This document shows positions 7,714 through 15,367 of a stretch of DNA of 64,000 nt, one piece after another. Every line of letters starts with the position of its first letter. Position 1 is the stretch's first letter. The stretch is from assembly GCF_008365405.1 (NCBI RefSeq), contig NZ_QOKV01000002.1:487861-551860 (forward strand), in the 5' to 3' direction. This DNA comes from Azospirillum brasilense (lineage in GTDB: Bacteria > Pseudomonadota > Alphaproteobacteria > Azospirillales > Azospirillaceae). Position numbers and translations under genes: made by a program. A model generated the notes under the pieces. That model was not told the origin of the DNA, did no database searches, and saw only the letters and a list, made by a program, of their open reading frames with translations.

Positions 7714-10214
7714 TGCCGGCCCCTCGTCCGCTGGCGCGCCGTGCGGTGCGGGACGGTCCGCCGCCAGGTCAGCAGGGCGAAGAGCAGCAAGCTGCCGGCC
7801 AGCAGCGCGCCGATCATTCCCACCCCCTCCGGTCCGGCGCCCAGCGGGACGGCGGCGGCCAGCGTGCCGAACAGCAGCGGCCCGGCGGCCTGTCCCAGCT
7901 TGCGGGTGTTGACGTGCAGGGCCAGAACGGAATCGCGCCGCCGCGCCTCGCGCGCCGCCAGAAGCTCGGCGTGGCGGATTTGGGCGGACAGGCCGAAGCT
8001 CTCGGCGAGGCCGATCAGGAACACCGTGGCGATGGCCGTCCACAGCGACGCCTGGAGGCCGAACAGGGCCAGCGCCCCGGCGATCATCGCCGCGGACAGC
8101 AGAGTCACCCCCGGAATCGGCAGGTGCCGCGCCGCCATGCGGGTCAGCAGCGGCCCGGCCAGCACGACGCACAGGCCGTGCAGCAGGTAGGCGCGGCCCA
8201 CCGTCGCCGACGACAGGCCGAGATCCGCGATGAACAGCGGCAGATAGAAGGGCAGGAACATCGCCGCCACCGCGGTGGGCAGGGAGACCAGCGCCAGGAA
8301 CAGCGGCACCCTGATGCGCCGGTGCTGTGGGTGAACCGTCCCGCACGGCGTGGGAACCGCCGCGGGCGCGCAATGCGCGCCCGGCGGGACGGTTCCGGGC
8401 AGGCGGGGAACGCCGAACGCGGTGTAGAGCAGCCCGGCGACCGGGATCACCGCCCCCCCGGCGAACACCGTCACCGGCCCGTAGGTGGTGGAGAGCAGGG
8501 CGCCCGATACGGCCCCGCAATTCACCCCGGCGTACATACCGGCGAACAGCCCGGATTGCAGAGCGGAGCTGTCGGACACCCCCCGCAGCCGCCCGATCAG
8601 GGCGTTCGCGGCGACCAGACCGGCCATGCCGCCCGCCCCGCTCAGCCCGCGGGCCAGGACGAACAGCAGCGGGTCGGCGGCCAGCGCCGCCAGCGCGGCC
8701 AGCGCCATTCCCACCGCGGCCATCACGAAGCCGGCCAGCGAAACCGCCCGCCAGCCGAATCGCCCGGTCAGCCGTCCGGCGGCCAGCGCCGCGGCGACCC
8801 CGCAGAGCATTTCCGCGGTCAGGGGCGCCGCGGCCATCTGGGATGGCGACAGCAGGGGAAAGGGGTCCCCGCCGAAGCTGGTCATCAGCAGCGGGACGAA
8901 GGACACCGGCAGGAAGGCGCCGAAATACATCAGGAAGGCCGAGAAGCGGATGGAGCCGGCGAAGTCGCCGGTCTCACCCACCACAGAGCGCCCTTCTTCC
9001 GAACGATGGACCATCCGCGTCCGCCCACCGAGCACGCGGTCCATCTCGAACATGAACAGCAGCGAGGTGACGAGGATGGTCGCCATGTCCAGCCCGAACT
9101 CGGTCAGTTGCGCGGCCACCCGGTCGCCGTCGACCACGGCCACCAGCTCGCGCGCCTCGCCGCCGCGGTCCTGGGCGAGCGGCCATCGCAGCGTCACGTC
9201 CGGCATGTCCGACAGGAAGGGAGCGCCGCTCACCATGTGGCGGTCGTCGTGCGCCGGCGGGTTTGCGTCGGGCATGGCCAGTTCGATGGATTGCAGGGTG
9301 GGCATGCTGGCGCGGATGCGTTCGAAATAGCCGTCGACCCCGGCCAGCGACCCGTAGTCGAGCCCGCGGCGGACCACCGATTCGACGTCGTTGCGGATCA
9401 TCCGCGCGACGATCTGGGTCGCCTGTTCGGCGGCCTCCAGATGGGCGGTGGAGATCAGCGTGTAGCATTCCGCCGCCGCCGCGGTCTGGGCGGCCAGCAT
9501 CGCGCCGAGCGCCAGCAGCCGGCGCAGGCGTTCCAGCCGGACCCGGCGCCCTTCCGACGCGCGGCGCAGCCCGAAGGCCATGGCAAGGCCGGTCAGGCCG
9601 AGGAAGCCGACCGTCCCCAGCCCCGTCCACAGGAGCTGCGGCAGGGTACGGTCGCGGAATTCCTCGACGCGGTCGTCCACTCTCGCGCTGTCGGATTGCA
9701 CGATGAGAAAGCCGGCGGGGGCGTCGGGCTTCCGGCCGTCCCGCTCGGCCTCGCCGGGATTGCGGATCGGCAGATAGAGGGTGTAGGTCCCGTTGTCGGC
9801 ATCGTGCCGGAACCAATGGGGACGCCGCGCCAGCTCAGCACGGGCGCGGCGCAGGGCGGCCTCCGCCATCGGCTCCACGGGCCGCCCCCTGGCGATGGCG
9901 ACGACGCGCCCGTCCGCCACCGCCACCCCGATTCCCCGCGCCCAGGGCAGATTGGCGGCGAGTTGGTCGAGGATCGCCTCCAGCCCATAGAAGTCGTCCA
10001 ATGGCTTGCCGTAGCCCAGCGCGTCCTGGACGTTCTCGACGGTCTTGCCGCCGACCACCGCGAAGGCGGCCATCAGCGTGCCCGCGTGGTTCTGACGGAA
10101 GGAACCGAGATTGATGCTCAGGCTGAAGGCCAGCGTCACCCCCACCAGCAGAACGGACACAAGGAAGGCGCGGAGGGGGCCGGAGCGGCCGGACGGGGCG
10201 CCGGGTGAGGCCAT
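7710..10214 (-). CDS. MFS transporter fused to two N-terminal extracytoplasmic sensor-like domains
   Basis: 834 residues. The ATG at 10214 lies 2 bp past the stop of the upstream binding-protein gene. The first half is not transporter-like: TM about 14-33, an extracytoplasmic region 34-190 with Cache-like phrases (WARGIGVAVADGRVVAIARGR; GTYTLYLPI), TM 191-215, a basic cytoplasmic loop, TM 230-252, a second extracytoplasmic region about 253-370 and TM about 372-390. From about 420 to the end is a 12-TM major facilitator domain with phrases such as LTGRFGWRAVSLAGFVMAAVGMALA and FLIGLAESFGLSAQIRHAELL. Normal MFS proteins have about 400 residues, so this is twice that length. It looks like a ligand-sensing permease or a receptor with an MFS-type core. 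The gene ends in an ATGA overlap with the GNAT gene. Confidence 0.8.
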   Translation of the reverse strand: MASPGAPSGRSGPLRAFLVSVLLVGVTLAFSLSINLGSFRQNHAGTLMAAFAVVGGKTVENVQDALGYGKPLDDFYGLEAILDQLAANLPWARGIGVAVADGRVVAIARGRPVEPMAEAALRRARAELARRPHWFRHDADNGTYTLYLPIRNPGEAERDGRKPDAPAGFLIVQSDSARVDDRVEEFRDRTLPQLLWTGLGTVGFLGLTGLAMAFGLRRASEGRRVRLERLRRLLALGAMLAAQTAAAAECYTLISTAHLEAAEQATQIVARMIRNDVESVVRRGLDYGSLAGVDGYFERIRASMPTLQSIELAMPDANPPAHDDRHMVSGAPFLSDMPDVTLRWPLAQDRGGEARELVAVVDGDRVAAQLTEFGLDMATILVTSLLFMFEMDRVLGGRTRMVHRSEEGRSVVGETGDFAGSIRFSAFLMYFGAFLPVSFVPLLMTSFGGDPFPLLSPSQMAAAPLTAEMLCGVAAALAAGRLTGRFGWRAVSLAGFVMAAVGMALAALAALAADPLLFVLARGLSGAGGMAGLVAANALIGRLRGVSDSSALQSGLFAGMYAGVNCGAVSGALLSTTYGPVTVFAGGAVIPVAGLLYTAFGVPRLPGTVPPGAHCAPAAVPTPCGTVHPQHRRIRVPLFLALVSLPTAVAAMFLPFYLPLFIADLGLSSATVGRAYLLHGLCVVLAGPLLTRMAARHLPIPGVTLLSAAMIAGALALFGLQASLWTAIATVFLIGLAESFGLSAQIRHAELLAAREARRRDSVLALHVNTRKLGQAAGPLLFGTLAAAVPLGAGPEGVGMIGALLAGSLLLFALLTWRRTVPHRTARQRTRGRQ

Positions 10215-10216
10215 GG

Positions 10217-11416
10217 CTAGAGCACTCCGTGCAGTGAATCCGCCGCCAGAAGCGCCGGGAAGGGGATGCGGTAGCCGATGGCCGCCGCGGTCGCCGCGTT
10301 CCAGGCGATGGACGGGGTGTCGAAATAGACCTGCGGCAGGTGGCGCAGCGGCTCGCCGGCCATGACGCGGGCGAGGGTGGCGGCGCCGAAATGGCCGATG
10401 CCCGCCATGTCGGCGCGGGCGATGCTCATCAGCGCGCCGCGCTCCACCTCCTCGGGGCCGAGCTGCGAGAAGGTCGGGATGCGCCGTTTCAGAAAGGGCC
10501 GGGCCAGCGAGGTGAAACGGTCCAGCGGCCAGCGCCCGTAGGTGATGTAGACGGCTTCCGCCTCGCGCGACAGCGCGTCCCAGGCGGCGGTCAGATCGAT
10601 CTCGTAGCGGTACTGGTCGAGATGGTCGATGGGTGCGCGGACGTGCCGCTCCACCAGCTCGAATCCGATCCGTCCGGCGGCGGCCTCGATGTCGGGCAGC
10701 GAGGCGATGGCGCGGCCGGTGGGGCTGTCGTCGTAGGCGATGCCCAGCCGCCGGAACTGGAAAGTCTTGTGAAAGATGGACAGCTGGCGCTGGAACCGTC
10801 GCGGGTCGAGATGCGCCCACACATGGTCGCGCCCCGTGTCGGCCTCCGACTCGACGATTCCGGCGGCGATCGGGTTGGTGCAGGAGAAGGCAAGGACCGG
10901 CGCACAATGCGCGTCGGTCGCCAGGGCGACGCCGGCGACCGTCCCCATGACGATCATCAGGTCGATGTCGCGCGTCTGGTGCAGACGCGTCACCAGCGCG
11001 GCGGCGCCGTCGGGCGTCAGGTTGGTGGCGTGGGCGTCGGCGACGAAGTCCAGGACCGGGCTGCCGGCGCGCGCGGCCAGCCAGGACCACAGGGCGGCGG
11101 TGTCGGTCTGGCCCGGACGGTAGGGCATGCCGGTCAGCGCGCCGGTCCAGCCCATCCTTTCCAGCTCGCCCAGGATGGCGGCGAGCGTCGCGGCGTAATT
11201 GCCGTAGGGCATGGATTCGGCGTAGCCGACGCGCCAGCGCCGCGGCACGTCCCGGACCGACGGGAGCGGGCGGGGGGCGGCTGGGACCGCCGGCGACGGG
11301 CAGAGGGCGCCAAGTCCGGCGGCCGCCGCACCGGCCATCCAGCCGCGGCGGGTCATCGCCGCGGCTGGATGGCCGGCGGTGGATCGGCCGGCGGTGGATG
11401 GGACATGTGGGCTCAT
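10217..11416 (-). CDS. ABC-type substrate-binding protein (ABC_sub_bind/TrpX-like), possible Tat substrate
   Basis: 399 residues. The start at 11416 overlaps the stop of the racemase-like gene as ATGA, so this start is preferred over the ATG at 11356. Near residues 21-45 is a twin-arginine-like signal (MTRRGWMAGAAAAGLGAL). The mature protein has the two-lobe pattern of the ABC_sub_bind family: VGYAESMPYGNYAATLAAILGELERMGW at the start, a middle DLMIVMGTVAGVALA, then FSCTNPIAAGIVE and FRRLGIAYDDSPTGRAIASLPDIE. Members bind amino acids such as tryptophan. No ABC permease or ATPase is nearby, so its partner may be the sensor-MFS protein 2 bp downstream or an unlinked transporter. Confidence 0.8.
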   Translation of the reverse strand: MSPHVPSTAGRSTAGHPAAAMTRRGWMAGAAAAGLGALCPSPAVPAAPRPLPSVRDVPRRWRVGYAESMPYGNYAATLAAILGELERMGWTGALTGMPYRPGQTDTAALWSWLAARAGSPVLDFVADAHATNLTPDGAAALVTRLHQTRDIDLMIVMGTVAGVALATDAHCAPVLAFSCTNPIAAGIVESEADTGRDHVWAHLDPRRFQRQLSIFHKTFQFRRLGIAYDDSPTGRAIASLPDIEAAAGRIGFELVERHVRAPIDHLDQYRYEIDLTAAWDALSREAEAVYITYGRWPLDRFTSLARPFLKRRIPTFSQLGPEEVERGALMSIARADMAGIGHFGAATLARVMAGEPLRHLPQVYFDTPSIAWNAATAAAIGYRIPFPALLAADSLHGVL

Positions 11417-12594
11417 TCCGTCTGGTCCTCCCTCCCGGCGCTCGACCGGTAGCGGCGGACGACCCGCGGCCCCAGAAGGGGGACCGCGCTGGGGCGCAGC
11501 CCGGACCGCGCCGCGATGTCCTCCGCGGTGATCCGGTGATCGCCCTGCCGCCCGATCAGCACCGCCTCGTCCCCCGCCTGGACACCGGGAATATCCGTCA
11601 GGTCGGCCAGCAGGCTGCTCATGAAGGGGCGGCCCAGGACCGGCGCCGGGCGGCCCCGGATCAGCAGGAGGCCGCCGACCAGCCGGTGCAGGTGGTGGCC
11701 GTCGGCGAAGCCGAAGGGCAGCACCGCCACCGGCGTGCGCCGGGGGGCGGCGCTGGCGGCGGCGTAATCGGCGACGTCGCCCGGTTCCAGCGCCGTGACG
11801 CGGGTGACGCGGGCCTTGACGCTCATCACCGGGGCCAGGGGGAGGGGCGGGTTTCCGTCGGCCATGCGGATGCCGAACAGGGCGGCGCCGCACCGCACCG
11901 CCGTGCAGCCGATGCGCGCCGCGGCCCCGGTCAGCAGGGGTCGACCGAGAGCCACGCTGCTGAGCGCGTGGACCAGCGGCGGCAGCAGCCCGGCGGCCCG
12001 CGCCGTCTCGACCGCCTCGCCGAACCGCTCCAACTCCGCCAGGCCGCCGTCCTCGTAAGGCCCATAGGCGCCGGACAGGTGGGTGTAGAGCCCTTCCAGC
12101 CGCAGCGTCGGCGCGGCGGAAACCGCGGCCAGCAGGTCGGTCAGGTCCGCCCGCGGCGCCCCGAATCCGGCGAATCCGGTGTTCACCCGGACATGCACGT
12201 CAACCGTCCGGCCGGCGCGGTTGGCGGCGGTGGCGAGCGCCCGCGCCTCCGCCGTGCTGGTGACGGTGGCGCCCAGCCGGTGCAGGGCGGGCAACCGGAG
12301 CTGGCTTTGCAACGGCGGGTCGATCACCAGGATGGGGGCCGTAACTCCGGCCCGCCGCAGCGTGATGCCCTCGCCCATGTCGGCGACCACCAGCCCGTCG
12401 ATCCCGAACCGCTGGAGCGCCCGTCCGACCGGCCCGGCGCCGTGGCCGTAGGCGTCCGCCTTCACCACCCCGAAGACGGCCTGACCGGGTGGAAGGCCGC
12501 GGCGCAGCCGTTCCAGGTTTCGGCCGAGGGCGTGCAGATCGATGTCCGCCCAGGCGGTGGTGCTGCCCCGCCGGCCCGTCCGCGTTCCCGTCAT
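11413..12594 (-). CDS. Alanine-racemase-like PLP protein with altered active-site motifs
   Basis: 393 residues with the fold-type III order of alanine racemase: an N-terminal PLP barrel (about 12-240) and a C-terminal beta domain (about 250-385). The PLP lysine is present in VVKADAYGHGA (Lys45), as are AVRCGAALFGI, which carries the pyridine-contacting Arg, and THLSGAYG. Several family landmarks differ. The usual V-D-T-G-M-G-R-L/I-G is RVNTGFAGFG. The catalytic-tyrosine segment GYADG(Y/W) is GFADGH (residues 295-300). The motif GR-x-S-M-D is GRPFMSS. It therefore probably binds PLP, but it may not be a normal alanine racemase; another amino-acid substrate or a non-catalytic role is possible. 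ATGA overlaps join it to genes on both sides. Confidence 0.75.
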   Translation of the reverse strand: MTGTRTGRRGSTTAWADIDLHALGRNLERLRRGLPPGQAVFGVVKADAYGHGAGPVGRALQRFGIDGLVVADMGEGITLRRAGVTAPILVIDPPLQSQLRLPALHRLGATVTSTAEARALATAANRAGRTVDVHVRVNTGFAGFGAPRADLTDLLAAVSAAPTLRLEGLYTHLSGAYGPYEDGGLAELERFGEAVETARAAGLLPPLVHALSSVALGRPLLTGAAARIGCTAVRCGAALFGIRMADGNPPLPLAPVMSVKARVTRVTALEPGDVADYAAASAAPRRTPVAVLPFGFADGHHLHRLVGGLLLIRGRPAPVLGRPFMSSLLADLTDIPGVQAGDEAVLIGRQGDHRITAEDIAARSGLRPSAVPLLGPRVVRRYRSSAGREDQTE

Positions 12595-13655
12595 GCAAGG
12601 AACTTCGCTCTGATGTCGGTCGAGGATTCCCTGCCGATCTTGTCGAAGTGCTGATCGAGAAACTCGTCGGCCTTATGGCGGCCCGTTTCGAACATGTACA
12701 TCAGGAAGTCCCAGTCGGCGTTCAGCTTGCTGGTGACGCCCAGCTTCTCCACGACCTCTTCGGCGTCGACGGTGTGGATGTGCATCTTCTTGTGCTTCTC
12801 GGGGCTGAGTTCCCCGGAGTCGATCAGCTTGGAGACGAAGTCGACGACGCGCAGCTCGCGCATCATGCTGGAGTTGAAGCTGAGCGTGTTGACGCGGTCC
12901 ATGATCTCGCGGGCGGTGCGCGGCGGCACCGGCACGCGGACCGGGTTGATCTGGATGATCAGGATGTCGCGGCTGTCGCACTGCTCGATCAGCGGGAACA
13001 GCGGCGGATTGCCGGAATAGCCGCCGTCCCAGTAAAAGGCGTTGCCGACCTGGACCGCCTGGAACAGGAAGGGCAGGCAAGCCGAGGCGAGCACCGCGTC
13101 CACCGAGATGTCCTTGGGACCGAACACCTTCAGCCGGCCGGCGCAGACGTCGGTCGCCGCGATGAAGGTCTTGCAGGCCGGCGCCTTGCGCAGCCGCTTG
13201 AAGTCCACCACGTCCGACAGCACGTCGCGCAGCGGATTCTGGTTCATCGGGTTCAGCTCGTACGGCGACATCATGCGCGACAGCGCGTCGAACATCTGCC
13301 AGAGCGGGGAGAAGTCCATGTTCCCCTTGCTGAACATCTTGTCGAGCGGGGTCGGCTGGAGCGGCCCCTTCTTGGCTTCGTCGGAGATGCGGCGCCAAAA
13401 TTCGCGCAGCTTGCTCCGCGCGCCCTCGGGACCGCCGATGGTCAGGCCATAGGCGGTGACGGCGCAGTTCATGGCGCCGGCGCTGGTGCCGACGATGCCG
13501 TCGATGGTCAGGCGCCCGTCCTCCAGGATGCGGTCGATCACGCCCCAGGTGAAGGAGCCGTGGGCGCCGCCCCCCTGGAGCGCCAAGTTGATCGGTTTGG
13601 CGCTCTTCCGGTTGGCGGGTTGGACGGCGGGGGCGGGCATGGTCTGGTCGGGCAT
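12591..13655 (-). CDS. Patatin-like phospholipase family protein
   Basis: 354 residues; ATG at 13655 chosen because the patatin homology begins soon after it. The domain (about 22-250) has the oxyanion loop LALQGGGAHGSF, the nucleophile elbow GIVGTSAGAMN (Ser of G-T-S-A-G) and the dyad aspartate in FYWDGGYSGNPP. The Ser-Asp lipase machinery is therefore intact. No signal peptide is seen, so it is likely cytoplasmic or membrane-associated. A C-terminal helical region (about 255-354) with KMHIHTVDAEEVVEKLG is typical of the bacterial patatins of this length. The stop overlaps the racemase-like start (ATGA, 12591-12594). The natural substrate is unknown; acyl-lipid or PHB-related hydrolysis are family precedents. 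Confidence 0.9.
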   Translation of the reverse strand: MPDQTMPAPAVQPANRKSAKPINLALQGGGAHGSFTWGVIDRILEDGRLTIDGIVGTSAGAMNCAVTAYGLTIGGPEGARSKLREFWRRISDEAKKGPLQPTPLDKMFSKGNMDFSPLWQMFDALSRMMSPYELNPMNQNPLRDVLSDVVDFKRLRKAPACKTFIAATDVCAGRLKVFGPKDISVDAVLASACLPFLFQAVQVGNAFYWDGGYSGNPPLFPLIEQCDSRDILIIQINPVRVPVPPRTAREIMDRVNTLSFNSSMMRELRVVDFVSKLIDSGELSPEKHKKMHIHTVDAEEVVEKLGVTSKLNADWDFLMYMFETGRHKADEFLDQHFDKIGRESSTDIRAKFLA

Positions 13656-13729
13656 GAATGGCTCCGGTCGTTGGCGTCCTGGTGAGGACGGCGGAATGGG
13701 ACGGGTCGTGCTCGGGTGTGCGGCGCTGG

Positions 13730-14557
13730 TCAAAGCGCCGGTTTCATCGCCTTGGAAGGGGCCTTGGGCGGGCGTGTTCTGGTCAGCACGCCGTGTTTGG
13801 TGGCGCGCCGCGCCTGGGGGGTGTCGGGCGGCGGTTTCGCCAGCAGGTCGCGGTGATCGGGAACGGCGCTGCGCAGATAGCTGCGGATCTGCTGAATCCA
13901 TTTGCGCGCCAGCTCTTCGGAAATGGACAGCTCCGCCGCGATGTCCGCGTAGGGCTGTTCCTCGATGAAGCGCATGCGGGCGGCCTGGCGCATTCGCTCG
14001 TCCCGGATGCCGTCGAGCGATTCCAGGACCTTGACGAGCAGAGCGCGGTCGGCGTTGGTGCGTTCCGGGTCCATGGCGTCCCGTCCGCTGGAAACGTCGG
14101 CGATGGAGGCAATCTCGACGAGGGAGCCGACCAGGACGGGATGGCGCTGGTGGGCGCGATGCCGGTCGATGAAATGGTTGATGGCGGTGCGTCGCAACCA
14201 AGTGCGCGTTTTGATGATGGAGCGTGCGTAGAGGGGCAGGACGTCCGACAGATTGATGCAGAGCCCGCTCAGGCAGTCGTGAATTTCCTGCCTGTTTCCT
14301 TTGCACAACCGGTGGTATGTCCAAAACAGGTCGGTGTAATGGCGGCACCAGAAGACCCAGAAGGCGGTCTGGTCTCCGGTCGCGATGCGTTCCAGAAGGC
14401 CGGAATCCTCCAACTGGTGGAGATCTTCCCCGGTGCGGGAGAGGAGCCGCGGCGATCCGGCCATGGACAGCGAGGGCCAGGGGCGCTTCGCTTCCCGCCG
14501 CCGATCCAACGCTGTTCCGGTGGGGATGTCCCCTAAAGGTTGCGCTCTTTGCTGCAT
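13730..14557 (-). CDS. ECF-like RNA polymerase sigma factor
   Basis: 275 residues from ATG 14557, preceded by AAGGGA six bases upstream; a TTG at 14584 is less well placed. Residues about 60-150 resemble sigma region 2, including LLERIATGDQTAFWVFWCRHY and the DNA-melting/-10 segment TRTWLRRTAINHFIDRHRAHQR. Residues about 175-235 resemble region 4: ALLVKVLESLDGIRDERMRQAARMRFIEEQPYADIAAELSISEELARKWIQQIRSYLR. There is no N-terminal region 1.1 or region 3, as in ECF/sigma-70 group 4 proteins. No anti-sigma gene is adjacent. It stands 74 bp ahead of the patatin gene in the same direction, so it may head or control that cluster. A perfect palindrome lies 77-96 bp upstream of its start. Confidence 0.75.
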   Translation of the reverse strand: MQQRAQPLGDIPTGTALDRRREAKRPWPSLSMAGSPRLLSRTGEDLHQLEDSGLLERIATGDQTAFWVFWCRHYTDLFWTYHRLCKGNRQEIHDCLSGLCINLSDVLPLYARSIIKTRTWLRRTAINHFIDRHRAHQRHPVLVGSLVEIASIADVSSGRDAMDPERTNADRALLVKVLESLDGIRDERMRQAARMRFIEEQPYADIAAELSISEELARKWIQQIRSYLRSAVPDHRDLLAKPPPDTPQARRATKHGVLTRTRPPKAPSKAMKPAL

Positions 14558-14944
14558 ATGACGTCCCTTGCGCGTTTTGCTCAAGGGACGCTCGCCAAGT
14601 TCTATGCGTGAACGAACTGGATATACTTTTTTTCGAAATACCTATGTATTTCGCACGAGCTCATCTAAAAAAAAACCTATCCGACCACAACCGCACTATG
14701 TCCTGATAATCAAGCCATGGCTATGCACGCGCAGGCGGGTGCGTCGATTCTATGGGTACGCAGCGAAGGATCGGTGTGGGGATAGTAACGCCGTGCGGCA
14801 CCGGGCCGCTCAAGGCTTTAAGGATAAAGATGGATTAACCAACGGGATCGAATTCTTGATCGCCGTTCCGGTAATGTTTCCAGATTTCTATATTTCAGAA
14901 GATGGGTGCCGCTGCGTGCGGGGCCGTCCGAAACTTCTGCCGGA
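14558..14944. other. Gene-free AT-richer stretch upstream of the sigma-like gene
   Basis: No convincing coding frame. It contains the palindrome at 14634-14653 and probably the promoter of the leftward cluster. Local base composition is clearly more AT-rich than the surrounding genes. Nothing else recognisable. Confidence 0.5.
14634..14653. promoter_or_regulatory. Perfect palindrome upstream of the sigma-like gene
   Basis: CGAAATAC and GTATTTCG form perfect 8-bp arms around CTAT, set in AT-rich DNA with T7 and A9 runs on either side. It sits 77-96 bp upstream of the sigma-like start. The spacing and symmetry suit a dimeric repressor or activator site. No regulator family is recognised from the bases. 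Confidence 0.4.
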
Positions 14945-15020
14945 TGGCAGGAGTGGAGGGGCTCGAACCCCCAACCCCCGGTTTTGGAGACCGGTGCTCT
15001 ACCAATTGAGCTACACTCCT
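14945..15020 (-). tRNA. tRNA-Trp (CCA anticodon)
   Basis: Read on the minus strand, the 7-bp acceptor stem AGGAGTG/CACTCCT closes the cloverleaf. The D-loop has AGCTCAATTGGTAGAGC, the anticodon arm has CCGGTCTCCAAAACCGG with CCA in the loop, and the T arm has GGGGGTTCGAGCCCC. The 3' end is encoded as GCCA. The anticodon CCA decodes UGG (tryptophan). It lies in an AT-richer gap with no other RNA genes nearby. No duplicated 3' end (att site) of an integrated element was seen. Confidence 0.95.
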
Positions 15021-15367
15021 GTCGCCGCTTTGCAGCGGGAAGCCGCTTTTAGGCGATTTCAGGGCGCCGCACCAGCGGAAAATTGCTGCAATCGGGTTTG
15101 AAGCGCTCTTTCACCGGGAGCATGACGGAGAATGGGGCAGGGGGCGGCACCGTGAACGTGGCCGGGCCGTTGTCAGCCTCGGCCCACACGATATGGAAAG
15201 AAAAAATTTACCAAACAAAGCCACTTCTTGCCACGCCGCGTATACTTCTGCTCACCAAGCTGCAGAATTGAACCATCTTTAAAAGTATCGATTTCAATTT
15301 TTTAAAAGATGACTTCACAGAAGACATCGTTGATGCGTGAAGAGCGGCGGTTTGTAACGGCTTCGCA
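15021..15367. other. Gene-free AT-rich region between tRNA-Trp and modA-like gene
   Basis: No supported gene. It contains an imperfect inverted repeat CATCTTTAAAA ... TTTTAAAAGATG (15274-15311) with one bulged base. This could act as a weak terminator or protein site downstream of the modA-like gene. The tRNA promoter must also lie here. Confidence 0.45.

Noticed and set aside
4036..8190. Plus-strand open frame of about 1380 codons across the TRAP, cyclase, GNAT and MFS genes
   Set aside because: Overlaps four well-supported minus-strand genes and is made of Arg/His/Gly/Gln-rich shadow sequence.
14945..15311. tRNA-Trp as integration site of a genomic island carrying the TPS locus
   Set aside because: No integrase and no repeated tRNA 3' end found; AT-richness alone is not enough.
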